A stretch of 64,000 nt of DNA, taken from NCBI RefSeq assembly GCF_040182365.1, contig NZ_CP144460.1:2232001-2296000 (forward strand). The letters run 5' to 3'. Made by a program: the position numbers and the translations under genes. Every line of letters begins with the position of its first letter. Position 1 is the first letter of the stretch. The DNA comes from Xanthomonas sp. 10-10. Lineage in GTDB: Bacteria; Pseudomonadota; Gammaproteobacteria; Xanthomonadales; Xanthomonadaceae. A model generated the notes under the pieces. That model had not been told where the DNA came from and made no database searches. It saw nothing but the letters and a program-made list of their open reading frames with translations. This document shows positions 46,737 through 57,300 of this stretch, in pieces.

Positions 46737-47986
46737 TGGATTCCTCGGTCGGGGCTCTTCCATCGCGCGCGTTGGTTGCGGCGTACGATGAGGGCGCGGG
46801 GGAAGGCGATGACGGCAGTGAGCATGCCGATCATCCAGAAGGCGGCCGGGTACCAGATCACCCAGAAGAACTGGCGTGCCAGGCCTTTTTCGTAGCGACG
46901 TTCGATGATCAGGCTGGTGCCGAACTGCAGCAGGCAGACCACTGCCAGCACCAGGCCATGCCAGCGCGGCAGGATGGTGTCGACATACAACGCCGGCGGC
47001 ATCGCGATGAACTTGCCGAGCACCCACAACACGATGATGAACAACATCACGTAGGCCCAGATCAGGCTCAGCGCGTATTCCAGCAGCACCGCCCACATGC
47101 GCCGGCTACGCCACGCCAATGCGCGTCGACCATGGCTCAGCAATACCTCCACGCCACCGCGCGCCCAGCGCAGGCGCTGCATCCACAGGCCGCGGAAGGT
47201 TTCCGGCATCAGGATCCAGCACAGCGCGTTGGGCTCGTAACGGATATCCCAGCCGTCGAGCTGCAGGCGCCAGGAAATGTCGATGTCTTCGGTGACCATG
47301 TTGTCGGACCAGAAGCCGACGTGGTGCAGGGCCGAGCGACGAAACGCGCAGATCACACCGGACACGGTGAACAGGCGGCCGTAGACGCGTTGGGCGCGCT
47401 TGATCAGGCCCACGATCGCGGAAAACTCGCCGACCTGCATACGGCCCATCAGGGTGGTGCGATTGCGCACGCGCGGGTTGCCGGTGACGCCACCGACGCG
47501 CGGGCCGGAAATCAGGTGACCCACCATCCAGCGCGTTGCGTTGGGGTCGAGAATCGCATCGGCATCCACGCACACCAGGTAGTCCGAGCGTGCGGCCAGC
47601 GTGCCGACGCGCAGTGCGTTGGCCTTGCCGTGATTCTGCTCCAGATGCACCACGCGCAACCGTGGATGCTGGTGGGTGAGATCGTCGAGCACTTCGGCAG
47701 TGCGGTCGGTGCTGCCATCGTTGATTGCGATGATCTCGAAGTCTGCATAGTGCTGCGCGCTCATCGCCTCGATGGTTTCGGCAACATGCTTGGCTTCGTT
47801 GTAGCAAGGCATCAGCAACGATACGAACGGCTCGCTGGCCATCGGCGGCGGCTTGGATGGCCCCGGCGTGCCGCGTTCGCGCCGCAGGTAGTAGTAGATG
47901 CCGCCGATCATCCAGAAAAACGCCATGATGATCGGGTAGTAAAACGCAAAGTTGAACAGGGCGGCCAGTAAGAGGCTGGTCGTCAT
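46733..47986 (-). CDS. pgaC: Poly-beta-1,6-GlcNAc synthase PgaC (HmsR)
   Basis: Processive family 2 glycosyltransferase of 417 residues polymerising N-acetylglucosamine at the inner membrane. The catalytic set is intact: LLMPCYNEAKHVAETIEAM, NDGSTD, the DADA metal motif, TEDIDISWRL and the product-binding QRLRWARGG, followed by C-terminal membrane helices. Coupled to pgaD by overlapping stop/start; 3 bp separate it from pgaB upstream. Confidence 0.95.
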   Translation of the reverse strand: MTTSLLLAALFNFAFYYPIIMAFFWMIGGIYYYLRRERGTPGPSKPPPMASEPFVSLLMPCYNEAKHVAETIEAMSAQHYADFEIIAINDGSTDRTAEVLDDLTHQHPRLRVVHLEQNHGKANALRVGTLAARSDYLVCVDADAILDPNATRWMVGHLISGPRVGGVTGNPRVRNRTTLMGRMQVGEFSAIVGLIKRAQRVYGRLFTVSGVICAFRRSALHHVGFWSDNMVTEDIDISWRLQLDGWDIRYEPNALCWILMPETFRGLWMQRLRWARGGVEVLLSHGRRALAWRSRRMWAVLLEYALSLIWAYVMLFIIVLWVLGKFIAMPPALYVDTILPRWHGLVLAVVCLLQFGTSLIIERRYEKGLARQFFWVIWYPAAFWMIGMLTAVIAFPRALIVRRNQRARWKSPDRGIQ

Positions 47987-47989
47987 CGG

Positions 47990-49873
47990 TCATCGCTCGA
48001 TATAGGGGAATTGGCGGGCCGAAATGGCTTCACGCGCTTCGGGCAGGGACGGATGGCCGCCAATGAAATCGTCGGGGTAATACGCCAGATGACGCACCCC
48101 AGCCGCCAGCAGCAGCTTGGAGTGTGCGAGCAATGCGCCGTCAGGCAGCGGCTTGCCGGTACGCCAATCGACGGTTTGCAGTTCGAAGATGGTCTTGTCG
48201 AAACCGCGTGGTTGCTGACCGACACGCGTCGCCAGTTGCGTGAGCCACTGTTGCGGATCGTCGGCTTGTTCCATGTACGGCATCGCCATCAGCGCGGTGT
48301 AGTCGTAGGCGGTAGCAAACGCGTCCAGGCGCTGCGCAAACCACGCTTCGCTGTGCGGCTCCAGCACCGGCTGCGCGAACAGGTTGCGCACCGTGACCAG
48401 CTTGGGGCGCCAACGTTCTGCGGCGACCTTGAGCTGCTGAGTAAAGCCGATCAGCGCCTGCGTGCGCCTGGCCGGATCGCCGCCGCCGTAGGCCGGCACT
48501 TCGTCATCGCGCAGGTAGGCATCGTCATGGAACAGCAGGCCTTCGAAGTAGGCATTGGCGGCCAGGTCTTCGTAGACGTCGGCCACCAGTTGGCGCGTGC
48601 GCGGGTTGCCCGGATCCAGACGCGGTACATCCTTCGGATCGTTTGCTCGGATCTGCAGCGCTGCCTGCTGCTGCGCGTCGGGCAGGTGGAAGCCGAGCAC
48701 CGGCAGCCAGGCGAACACGCGCACACCGGCGCGGGTGCGCAGCTGCCAGGCCACGCGCCCGAACAGGTCCGCGCGCATCGGCAGATGCCGGTTGGGGAAA
48801 TACAGCGCATCGGCCGCGCCATCGCCATCCGGGTCGGCAAAGGCCTGCAGAAAGACGTGGCTGGGGCCGATGTCCTTGACGCGTTGAACCAGGATGTCGA
48901 GGTTGCGCGCGAGCTGGGCCGGGTCCGGGTCATAGACATAATCCAGATCGATCTGGATGGCGCGCAGGCCATCGCGCGACAGATCGCGGCGCAGTTCGCC
49001 GGCCAGATCGCGCACATCGGGATTGTTGAACAGCAACAGGCGGCCAAGGCTGGCCAGCGATTGCCCGTCCACGCGGTCGCGTCCCTGCTGGCCGATATCG
49101 GCTTCGTGCGAGCGGCCTTCCAGGTCGAAGCTGAGCGTCATGCCCAGCTGCGCGGCAATGCCATTGCTGGCGCGATTGTAGGCAGCGTACGGCCACACCA
49201 TCGCACGCGGCGGCTTGCTCAGATGCGCCACGATGGCATCGCGGCTATGGCGCAGATCGGTTTCGATGCGCCGGCGATAGTCGGCCTCGTTTTCGTAGCC
49301 GCTGCTTGCATCCCAGAGCCGGGTAACTGCGGCAGGAGTCTGGTTGCCGAACGGGTTACCGGCGATGCCCTTGTGCAGGTCATCGCTATGCGAGCCGATC
49401 TCGACCAGGCCGCTGTCCTGCATTTCACGCAACTGCGCCCAGGTGACGAAGTCATCGCGGGTGAAATCGCGCGGGCCATAGGGTACGACCTTGTCCGCAG
49501 GCAACTCGACCCAACTGGTCACCGGCGCGACCAGTGCGGGGTAGCCATACGCCTGCAGTAGCGGAAATACCCGCGTATAAACGCTGCGCAAGCCGTCGTC
49601 GAAGGTGAGCAATACCGGCCGCGAGGGCAGGGCACGCCGGCCGGCACGTGCGTCCAGCACCTGCTGCACGCTGACCGGGTGGTAGGCGTGCGAGCGCAGC
49701 CAGTCCAGATGCGCGGCGAAGTTGCTGGTGGACACCGCATAGCGATCCGGATCGCCCTTGGCGGCGACGTCGTCGCGAATATCGTGGTAGCTGAGCACCA
49801 GCAGGCCTGCATGCGCGGACGAAGCGAAGGTCATCAACAGCAGCGCGAGCAGCAACAGCGGCAGGCGGATCAC
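47990..49873 (-). CDS. pgaB: Poly-beta-1,6-GlcNAc N-deacetylase PgaB (HmsF)
   Basis: Periplasmic protein of 627 residues. A signal peptide (LPLLLLALLLMTFASSAHA) is followed by a NodB-type deacetylase domain (SYHDI, LLTFDDGLRSVY, IGSHSDDLH) and a C-terminal glycoside-hydrolase-like domain (IQIDLDYVYDPDP, FAWLPVLGF, LFHDDAYLRDDE). It partly deacetylates PNAG, required for export. I chose GTG 49873 because it has GGGAGG at 6-nt spacing and overlaps the pgaA stop (GTGA); ATG 49888 is the alternative. The mature N-terminus lacks a lipobox Cys. Confidence 0.93.
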   Translation of the reverse strand: MIRLPLLLLALLLMTFASSAHAGLLVLSYHDIRDDVAAKGDPDRYAVSTSNFAAHLDWLRSHAYHPVSVQQVLDARAGRRALPSRPVLLTFDDGLRSVYTRVFPLLQAYGYPALVAPVTSWVELPADKVVPYGPRDFTRDDFVTWAQLREMQDSGLVEIGSHSDDLHKGIAGNPFGNQTPAAVTRLWDASSGYENEADYRRRIETDLRHSRDAIVAHLSKPPRAMVWPYAAYNRASNGIAAQLGMTLSFDLEGRSHEADIGQQGRDRVDGQSLASLGRLLLFNNPDVRDLAGELRRDLSRDGLRAIQIDLDYVYDPDPAQLARNLDILVQRVKDIGPSHVFLQAFADPDGDGAADALYFPNRHLPMRADLFGRVAWQLRTRAGVRVFAWLPVLGFHLPDAQQQAALQIRANDPKDVPRLDPGNPRTRQLVADVYEDLAANAYFEGLLFHDDAYLRDDEVPAYGGGDPARRTQALIGFTQQLKVAAERWRPKLVTVRNLFAQPVLEPHSEAWFAQRLDAFATAYDYTALMAMPYMEQADDPQQWLTQLATRVGQQPRGFDKTIFELQTVDWRTGKPLPDGALLAHSKLLLAAGVRHLAYYPDDFIGGHPSLPEAREAISARQFPYIER

Positions 49874-51987
49874 GGCGTACCTCCCCATCGGAAATCCAGG
49901 TCCAATCCAAGTTGGTGTTCGCGCTGCCCGTCGTAGACCGGGCGCGACCAACTCACGCCGTAGCTCACTGCGCTGCCATCGCCCAGCGACCACAGGTGGC
50001 GATAGGCCACGGCAGGTACCCAGCGACTGCCGAAGCCGGACTGATACGTTGGCCCGGCGGTCACTTCCAGCCGCTGCCGGAATGCATAGTCATAACGACG
50101 CCAGCCGATCTGTTCGATCCGCGCACCCGCGGCCACGCCCGAGCTGCGGCGCGGGTTGAAGTAATCGACAACGCGGTCGTCTTCGGCGCGCCCGGCGGAC
50201 GCGGAAAACAGCCCATCGATCAGCACATGCGGGCTTGCCCACAGGCGTTGACTGCCGGATAGATCGAGCTGGCTGCGCCGATTGCCATCGCTGTAACGCA
50301 GCTGTCGCGCTTGCAGTTCCCAACGGCTTTCGTCGCTGGGGGTCCAGCGCACGGCAGCGCCGATGCTGTCGCCGGTGATGCCCAACCGACGCGCCTGCAA
50401 CGAAGCCTCCGGGTCGCGTGTCCGCCAGGCGACGCTGCCGTACCACGCATCGGAAAATCGCCAGCCCGCGTCCAATGACCAGGCGGTACTGTCGCGGTCG
50501 AAATCATCGAGTGCGCGGCCACCATAGGCGCTCAGATCCAGCCGGTCGTAGCGGTAATGCGTGCCCAGCCAGAAGCTGCGATAACGCACGCGCGTGTTCT
50601 GGAAATCGGCCCAATCGTCGCGCGCGCGCAAGCCCACGCGCCAGCGCTCGCCCAGCAGCGGCGATTCGGCTTCCAGCAGCGAGCTGCCGAAATGGTTGCC
50701 GAGCGGCGAGGTTGCGGTGGCGCGGTTGTCGTTGTCGCTGCGTCCCCGCGCATGGCTCAGATGCACCTGCCAGCCGCGTTGGCGCTCCAGCGATGCGCCG
50801 AGGCGTTGCAGGCCCGCGTCGTCCGGATACTCCTTGCGCAGGCTCGCGAATGCGGCATCGGCCAGATCCAGGCGATCCAGGTCGCGTTGCGCTTCCACGC
50901 TGCCGTTGCGCGCCTGCTTCTGATGCGGATCCAGCGTCAGTGCCATTGCGTTGCGTTGCAATGCCTGGCTGATGTGTCCGCGCCGCTGCTCGATCGATGC
51001 CAGCGCGGCCTGCAGTTCCGCATTATCCGGACCGATCGCCACCCGCTCGCGCAGCAGGGCCTGCGCACCCCGGTTGTCGTTCGCCGCCGAGCGTGCCGTC
51101 GCCAGCGCGATATCTGCGCTGAAGCGGTCCCAGTTCTCGTAGCCGCTGGTGGCTCCATCGCGGCGTGGCCACGGCACCTGGGTTGCGGCAAGCTTCTCGA
51201 ACAACGGCATCGCCTGATCGAAGCGCTCCTGCTCCAGCAAGGCATAGCCCAGCTGCAGCTGCGTATTGAAATCGTCCGGGTCGTGTTGCAAGGCCTGCCG
51301 CAGCACGGCTTCGGCTTCGGCAGGGCGGCGCAACCCCATCAGCGAGTCGCCCACGGTCGGCAGCACGTAGCCGGGAACCGCGATGCCTTCCGCGCGCAGC
51401 GCCTGGTACCCGGCCACCACATCGCGGTGACGCTGCCGCTGGTTGAGCGCGATCAGGCCGTCCACGCGCAGGCGTGTGGCTTCCCATGCCACCTGGGGCG
51501 GCGCGTCGCGCTCGATACGGGCAATGTTGACCAGCGCTTGATCGGTCTCGGCGTAGCGATGCGCGGCGTCCACCGGTTCGGCACTGGCCCAGCCGATCAT
51601 GCGCGCGACGCGATCGTTGTCGATACGTTCGCGTTTCTGCTGCGAAAACCAGTCTGGATGCCGCCACACCGCTTCGGCTGCGAGCTGTGCGCTGCCCAGG
51701 TCGCTCAGTGTGAGCGCACGCAGGGTGTAGGCGCCCTTGTCGCGCGGGTCTGCACGCAGCACCCGTTCGTAGATGGCCAGGGCGTCCGCATAGCGTTGCT
51801 GGCCGCGGAGCTGCTCGGCCTGCTGCATGGGTGTAAGGACGATGGTGGCGTCATGCACATCGGAGGCATCACGCACATCTGCAGACCGCAGTTGCCCACT
51901 GTGCGCCTGGGGCGCACACGCAGACAACAAGGCGAGGCTGAGCAGAGGTGTGAGTGCGCTCGTGCGGTCAGGACAACCGCGACGCAC
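49870..51987 (-). CDS. pgaA: Poly-beta-1,6-GlcNAc export porin PgaA (HmsH)
   Basis: Outer-membrane protein of 705 residues. The N-terminal half holds TPR-like repeats (YADALAIYERVLRADPRDKGAY; AEAVLRQALQHDPDDFNTQLQLGYALL) that bind deacetylated polymer; the C-terminal half is a beta-barrel with alternating aromatic strands, ending LDLDFRWGG. It exports poly-GlcNAc. The N-terminus includes LLSAC, a possible lipobox near residue 24, unusual for PgaA. The start is uncertain: GTG 51987 lacks a ribosome-binding site. First gene of the operon, divergent from fhaC across a 600-bp region. Confidence 0.88.
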   Translation of the reverse strand: MRRGCPDRTSALTPLLSLALLSACAPQAHSGQLRSADVRDASDVHDATIVLTPMQQAEQLRGQQRYADALAIYERVLRADPRDKGAYTLRALTLSDLGSAQLAAEAVWRHPDWFSQQKRERIDNDRVARMIGWASAEPVDAAHRYAETDQALVNIARIERDAPPQVAWEATRLRVDGLIALNQRQRHRDVVAGYQALRAEGIAVPGYVLPTVGDSLMGLRRPAEAEAVLRQALQHDPDDFNTQLQLGYALLEQERFDQAMPLFEKLAATQVPWPRRDGATSGYENWDRFSADIALATARSAANDNRGAQALLRERVAIGPDNAELQAALASIEQRRGHISQALQRNAMALTLDPHQKQARNGSVEAQRDLDRLDLADAAFASLRKEYPDDAGLQRLGASLERQRGWQVHLSHARGRSDNDNRATATSPLGNHFGSSLLEAESPLLGERWRVGLRARDDWADFQNTRVRYRSFWLGTHYRYDRLDLSAYGGRALDDFDRDSTAWSLDAGWRFSDAWYGSVAWRTRDPEASLQARRLGITGDSIGAAVRWTPSDESRWELQARQLRYSDGNRRSQLDLSGSQRLWASPHVLIDGLFSASAGRAEDDRVVDYFNPRRSSGVAAGARIEQIGWRRYDYAFRQRLEVTAGPTYQSGFGSRWVPAVAYRHLWSLGDGSAVSYGVSWSRPVYDGQREHQLGLDLDFRWGGTP

Positions 51988-52587
51988 GTAATTGCTTGAA
52001 CGACTGGGGGAGGAAGTTCACAAGCGATCCCGGCTATGAAGTTCGGCGATACTGCGTATGCCCATGTAAAATGCATGTCATCACAATGTCGATGCGATGT
52101 TCATTGCTTCAGTTCGTTTTTGAGACTTGGCAATGATTCCCGCGGCGATTTTATTGCCGGAAATAGGACTGATAACGCGTTCTCGTGCGTATCTCCTTCG
52201 AATGAAGAAAATTCATGTCACGCGGGACGCGCTGGCGAGCGTGTTGTCGGCTCCACGCTATGCTCTTTTAGACATCACTAGAATTGCCCAACTTAGCGGC
52301 TAGTTGCCCGACGTTCCTGTCTGACGAGACCCTTGTTGCATCCAGCACCTACAGCTGCCCACTCGCTGCGTCCGGAATTTAAGTGATATCCATCACATAA
52401 GTGAAATGGTCGGGTTTTTCTTACAGGGTAGCCCCTACACGGCGCGTTGACCCGTTCTTAACGTTGCAGCAAAGTTGCGCCGCATTCTGCCGAGCTGAAG
52501 GGTTGCGCCGCCATGTTGGTGGCCAGGCACGGTGATGCGGGCGGCGGCGCGCGGAAGGCGCGACCACCGCACAGGGGGCAGGACAAG
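51988..52587. other. Divergent regulatory region between pgaABCD and fhaCB
   Basis: 600 bp of visibly lower GC without a credible gene. It contains a CRP/Clp-like palindrome at 52381-52398 and presumably both divergent promoters. Confidence 0.6.
52381..52398. promoter_or_regulatory. CRP/Clp-like binding site
   Basis: GTGA-TATCCA-TCAC at 52383-52396 with A/T flanks matches the GTGA-N6-TCAC core of CRP-family sites; the Xanthomonas member Clp is released from DNA by c-di-GMP. It is about 190 bp upstream of fhaC and 395 bp upstream of pgaA. Confidence 0.55.
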
Positions 52588-54288
52588 ATGTGGATGCGAT
52601 CGGCGCCGTTGGCGCTGGCGGCTTGCCTTTGGGCGGTCGCCGGGCTGGCGGCTGCACAACAATCGGCACCTTCCAGCCTGGATCGGCAGGAACAACTGCG
52701 CCAGGCCGAAGAGATCCAGCGCAGGCAGGAGCAGGAGCGCCAGGCGCCCTTCGCCGGCCCGCGCGAGGAGGCCGACCGCGTGGATGCAGGCAGCACTGCC
52801 TTGCCCAGGGAAGACCTGTGTTTTGCCATCACGCGCGTGCGTCTTTCCGGTGCCGGCGATGCAGCGGACCGTTTTGCCTGGTTGTGGAAATCGTTGCGCC
52901 GTTACGAGGGCCGCTGCATCGGCCGCGCGGGGATCGACATCATTCGCCGCCGCGCACTGGATCGCCTGGTGGCACGTGGTTTTGTCACCACCCGAATCGG
53001 TGTGCCCGAGCAGGATCTGTCGCGTGGCGAACTGCGTTTTGAATTGATGCCAGGACGTCTGCGTGCGGTGCGTGTGGCCTCCGATACCGATGGCGCGCAT
53101 TGGAAAACGGCCTTGCCGTTACGCAGCGGGGATCTGTTGGATCTGCGCGCGATCGAGCAGGCCGTTGAGCAGTTCAAGCGACTGCCATCGCAAGATGCCA
53201 AGATCGATATCGCCCCGGGCGAGGCGCCAGGCGAATCGGATCTGGTGATCACCTTGCAGCACGGTCGGCGCTGGCGCGGCGTGGCCAATGCCGACGACTC
53301 TGGCGTGGAAGCCACCGGGCGCGCGCAGAGCGGGCTGGATTTTTCGCTGGACAACCCGCTGGGCCTCAACGATCTGCTCAGCGTCGGTTACAGCCATGAC
53401 CTGGCCACGCGCGACGAAGAACGCGGTACCCGCGGCAATAGTCTCAGTTACAACCTGCCGTGGGGATGGTGGACGTTTGCGTTGTCGGCCTCGTCGTACC
53501 GCTATCACCAGCGCGTGGACGGATTTTTGCAGACCTTTCAGTCCAGCGGCGAATCCAGTAACGCGCAGCTGGATATCCAGCGCGTACTGCACCGCGATGG
53601 CACCAGCAAGACCTCTGCAGGTGTCACGGTGGGCAGGCGGCGGGCGCGTAGTTATCTGGATGGCGTGGAGATCGGCATCCAGCGTCGCGACACCAGCAGC
53701 GCGGAGTTCTACCTCACCCATCGTCGCTATCTGGGCGCGATGCAGTTGGACGTGCGCATCGCGCATCGGCGTGGCACGCCGTGGTTCAACAGCCAGTGGA
53801 CAGGTTACGACCCGCAGATCGGGTTCCCGACATTCCGTTATGGCGTGACCACGCTGGACGTGAGTACGGCCCTGCCGTTCAAGCTGGGCCCGGTGCCGAT
53901 GGCGTGGGAAAGCAGCCTGCGTGCACAGACCGCAGGTGAGCTGTTGCTTGGCTCGGAGTTCGTCACCATCGGGGGCCGCTACAGCGTGCGCGGCTTCGAC
54001 GGCGAAGCGACCTTGGGCGCGGAAAAGGGCGCGTACTGGCGGAATACCTTGAGTTTTCCGATCCAGCAGATCGGGCTGACGCCGTATCTGGGGTTGGATG
54101 CCGGGCGCATCGATGGCACCAGTGCCAGCGGTCTGCGCGACCGCAGTCTGGTGGGCGGCGTGGTAGGTCTGCGCGGCGGTTGGTTCGGCGCCAGCATCGA
54201 TGCATTTGCCGGCTGGGCGATCCATCGCCCCGATGGTTTTGGAAGTGCGCAGCCGGCGTATGGCGCGCGTGTGATCTACCAGTTCTGA
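52588..54288 (+). CDS. fhaC: Two-partner secretion transporter FhaC/ShlB type (TpsB)
   Basis: Outer-membrane TpsB transporter of 566 residues. After a signal peptide (APLALAACLWAVAGLAAA) come two POTRA-type domains (LCFAITRVRLSG...; ...GRLRAVRVASDTDGAHW) and a C-terminal 16-strand barrel with the signature RYSVRGFDGEATLGAEKG that contacts the substrate and YLGLDAGRIDG, ending in a terminal Phe (VIYQF). It exports the giant exoprotein encoded 69 bp downstream. I chose ATG 52588 with AGGA upstream and a proper signal peptide; the frame is open back to 52513 without one. Confidence 0.93.
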   Translation: MWMRSAPLALAACLWAVAGLAAAQQSAPSSLDRQEQLRQAEEIQRRQEQERQAPFAGPREEADRVDAGSTALPREDLCFAITRVRLSGAGDAADRFAWLWKSLRRYEGRCIGRAGIDIIRRRALDRLVARGFVTTRIGVPEQDLSRGELRFELMPGRLRAVRVASDTDGAHWKTALPLRSGDLLDLRAIEQAVEQFKRLPSQDAKIDIAPGEAPGESDLVITLQHGRRWRGVANADDSGVEATGRAQSGLDFSLDNPLGLNDLLSVGYSHDLATRDEERGTRGNSLSYNLPWGWWTFALSASSYRYHQRVDGFLQTFQSSGESSNAQLDIQRVLHRDGTSKTSAGVTVGRRRARSYLDGVEIGIQRRDTSSAEFYLTHRRYLGAMQLDVRIAHRRGTPWFNSQWTGYDPQIGFPTFRYGVTTLDVSTALPFKLGPVPMAWESSLRAQTAGELLLGSEFVTIGGRYSVRGFDGEATLGAEKGAYWRNTLSFPIQQIGLTPYLGLDAGRIDGTSASGLRDRSLVGGVVGLRGGWFGASIDAFAGWAIHRPDGFGSAQPAYGARVIYQF

Positions 54289-54357
54289 CATGGATCGCGC
54301 CGCCAGCCGGCAGCGCGCCGTTGATTGATGACGCCCACGAGCGGCGAGAGAGAAACG

Positions 54358-57300
54358 ATGGACACCGAAACGATGAACCTGCGCGGTTACCTGGCCGAAC
54401 AAAGCAATCGCGCGCTTGCGTTGCTGCTGTGCTGCACGGTCACCTGGACATCGTTTCCGGCGTGGGCACAGGTTGCGCCAACGCCGAACCCCGGCGGGCA
54501 GACACCCGGTCAGCAGGTCGCCGCCAATGGCGTACCGGTGGTGGATATCGTCGCGCCCAATGCGCGCGGCATCTCGCATAACCGCTACAGCAATTTCAAT
54601 GTCGGCCCGAACGGGTTGATCCTCAACAACAGCGCGCAGATCTCGAAAACCGAGCTGGGCGGCTATGTTGCGGGCAACAACAATCTGCAGCGCAGCGGTT
54701 CGGCATCGTTGATCCTCAACGAGGTCACCTCCGCCACCAGCCGCCTGCAGGGTTACACCGAAATCGCCGGCGCCAAGGCGCAATTGGTCATTGCCAATCC
54801 CAACGGGATTTCCTGCGATGGCTGCGGATTTCTCAATACCTCGCGCGTCACGCTGACCACCGGCACGCCAAACCTCGGCGGCGATGGCGCCTTGAATGGT
54901 TTCACCATCACCGGCGGTGCGCTCAGCATCGGCAGCAATGGTCTTGACGCCTTCAATGTGGATCGCCTGGATCTGTTGTCGCGCCAGCTCAGCGTCAATG
55001 GGTCGATCTGGACCAAGGAACTGGTCGCGAGTGCCGGCGCAGGGCGCGTCAATTACGACGGCATGTTGCTCGACGTGCTGCCCGGTACCGATGGCGCCGC
55101 GCCGTCGATCGGCATCGACGTTGCGCAGCTGGGCGGCATGTATGCTGACCGCATTCGCCTGATCGCTACCGAAGCCGGCGTGGGCGTGGTCAGCCGCGGC
55201 ACCCTGGCCGCGCAGAGCGGTGACCTGCAGATCGACAGCGCCGGGCAGGTGAGTCTGAGCGGCACTGCAGTGGCACGCGATGGTTTGACTGTACGTGCAG
55301 ACGGCGATCTGGACCAACGCGGCGTGCTCGGCTCGCAGCAGGGCGATGTCAGCTTGCGAGGGGCGCAGCTGCGCCTGGCTGGCGATCTGGTGGCCGCCGG
55401 AGCGTTGACAGCGCAGGCCAGCGGCACCTTGCGGCATGCCGGCCGCAGCAGCGCCGGCTCGATTCGCCTGTTTGGTTCGGAGTTGAATGCCGACGGCAGC
55501 CTGCATAGCACCGCTGCACTGGAGCTGGGAGCCGATGGTCTGTTGCGCAGCGGCGGTGTTGCGTATGGCGGCGCAGGCGCGGATCTGCGCGCGGCAAGTA
55601 TCGCGCTGTCGGGCACCTTGCAGAGCGGCGGCGCGATTGCATTGAACGCAAACACGATTGATGCGGTTGGTACGCTGGATGCAGCGACCGCATTGCGAGT
55701 GATCGGTAACGGCGATGTGCGGATGGGCGGGCTGGCGCAGGCCGGGCAGGGCGCGCAGGTGCAGGCCGGTGGCCGGCTGGGGCTGCAGGGGCAGTTGGTC
55801 GCTGCCGATGCGGTTGCGTTGAGTGCCGGCGCGATCGATCTTGCGCAGCGCGCTGCGGTGTCTGCGGGCGCCGATCTGGATCTGCGCAGCGCCGCTGCGC
55901 TGAATAATGCGGGCAGCGTTTACGCCGGTCGCGACCTGTTGCTCCAGGCCGGCAGCGTGGTCACCGCTGGCAGCATGACCGCTGCGCGCGACGCGCAGGT
56001 CGTCGTCGCCGCAGACTTCGTCAACAGCGGTACCGTCGTGGCTGGAAACGCATTGACGGTGGACGCCGCGCAACTGGACAGCCGTGGCGATATCGGCAGC
56101 CAGCGTGGCGACACGACCTTGCGCGCCCGCGGTGGGATCGCACTGGGCGGCAACACCGTGGCAGGTGGGGCGCTGGCAGTGGATGCCGGCAGCGCCGCGC
56201 AACTCGCCGGGGCGGTCAACGCCGCGAGCGTGACCTTGCGCAGCGGCGGCAATGCCGAGGTATCGGGCAGCTTGCAGACCACACGCGGCGACGTCGCCAT
56301 GGTCGCCGGCGGTGAGCTGGTCAACGATGCGCTCGTCAGCGCTGCGGGCGCGATCGACCTGCAGGCGGACGGCGCACTGCGCCAGCGCGGCCAGCTGCGT
56401 AGCGCCGGCGCACTGCAACTGGGTGGTGGCACGGTCGAGCACGATGGGGTGATCGATGCCGGTGCCGATCTGCGCATTGCAAGCGCCACCGATCTGGCGT
56501 TGAACGGCACATTGCAGAGCGCAGGCACTACCACGCTGCAAGCGGGCAATGCGCTGGAAAATCGCGCAAGCGTCGTTGCTAACGGCTCGTTGCAGGTCGA
56601 TGCGGCTTCGCTGCGTAATGCGCAGGGCGCGACGTTCTCGTCCAACGCCGATGCAGTTGTAAGAACCCGCGGTGCGCTGGACAACGCTGGCAGCCTTTAC
56701 GCCGCGAGTGCACTGCAGCTTGCGGCTGGCACGCTGCTCCAGAGCGGTCGGATTGGCACCGGCAACACGCTGACCGCAACGGTTGACGGCACCTTCGACA
56801 ACACCGGCAATGTGGTTGCCCGAAACGCGCTGCAGATCGACGCCGGCAGCCTACGCAGTGACGGTCAACTCGGCAGCGAAGCGGGCAGCGTCCGGCTGGC
56901 GAGCCTGGGCGACATGCGGCTGCAGGGCGTAACGGCAGCGGCGACTGCGCTACAGGCCAGTGCCGGTGGCGATTTGCAGCAGGCGGGCGCGCTGACGGGA
57001 CAGTCGGTTGCATTGATGGCTGGGCGGGACCTCACCGCGGCCGGCACAGTGCAGGCATCGATGCTGGACCTGCAGGCGCAGCGTGCGCTGACGTTTGCTG
57101 CGCAAGGCCAGGTACAGGGCGATGCGTCCTTGCGCGCGAGCAGCGTGACCACGCGCCAGGACGCCGTGCTGCAAACTGGTGGTGCCTTGACGCTGGAAGG
57201 CGGCACTGTCGATAGCCGCGGCACGCTGGATGCGGGCGGCGATCTGCAGATCCGCAGCCAGGGAGATCTTGCGCTGGCTGGCGTGGCCCAGGGTGGGCGA

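Noticed and set aside
53119-56541. Minus-strand open frame of over 1,100 codons opposite fhaC and fhaB
   Set aside because: Antisense of the repetitive GC-rich exoprotein gene; the plus-strand frame has clear POTRA, barrel and TPS motifs while this one has none.
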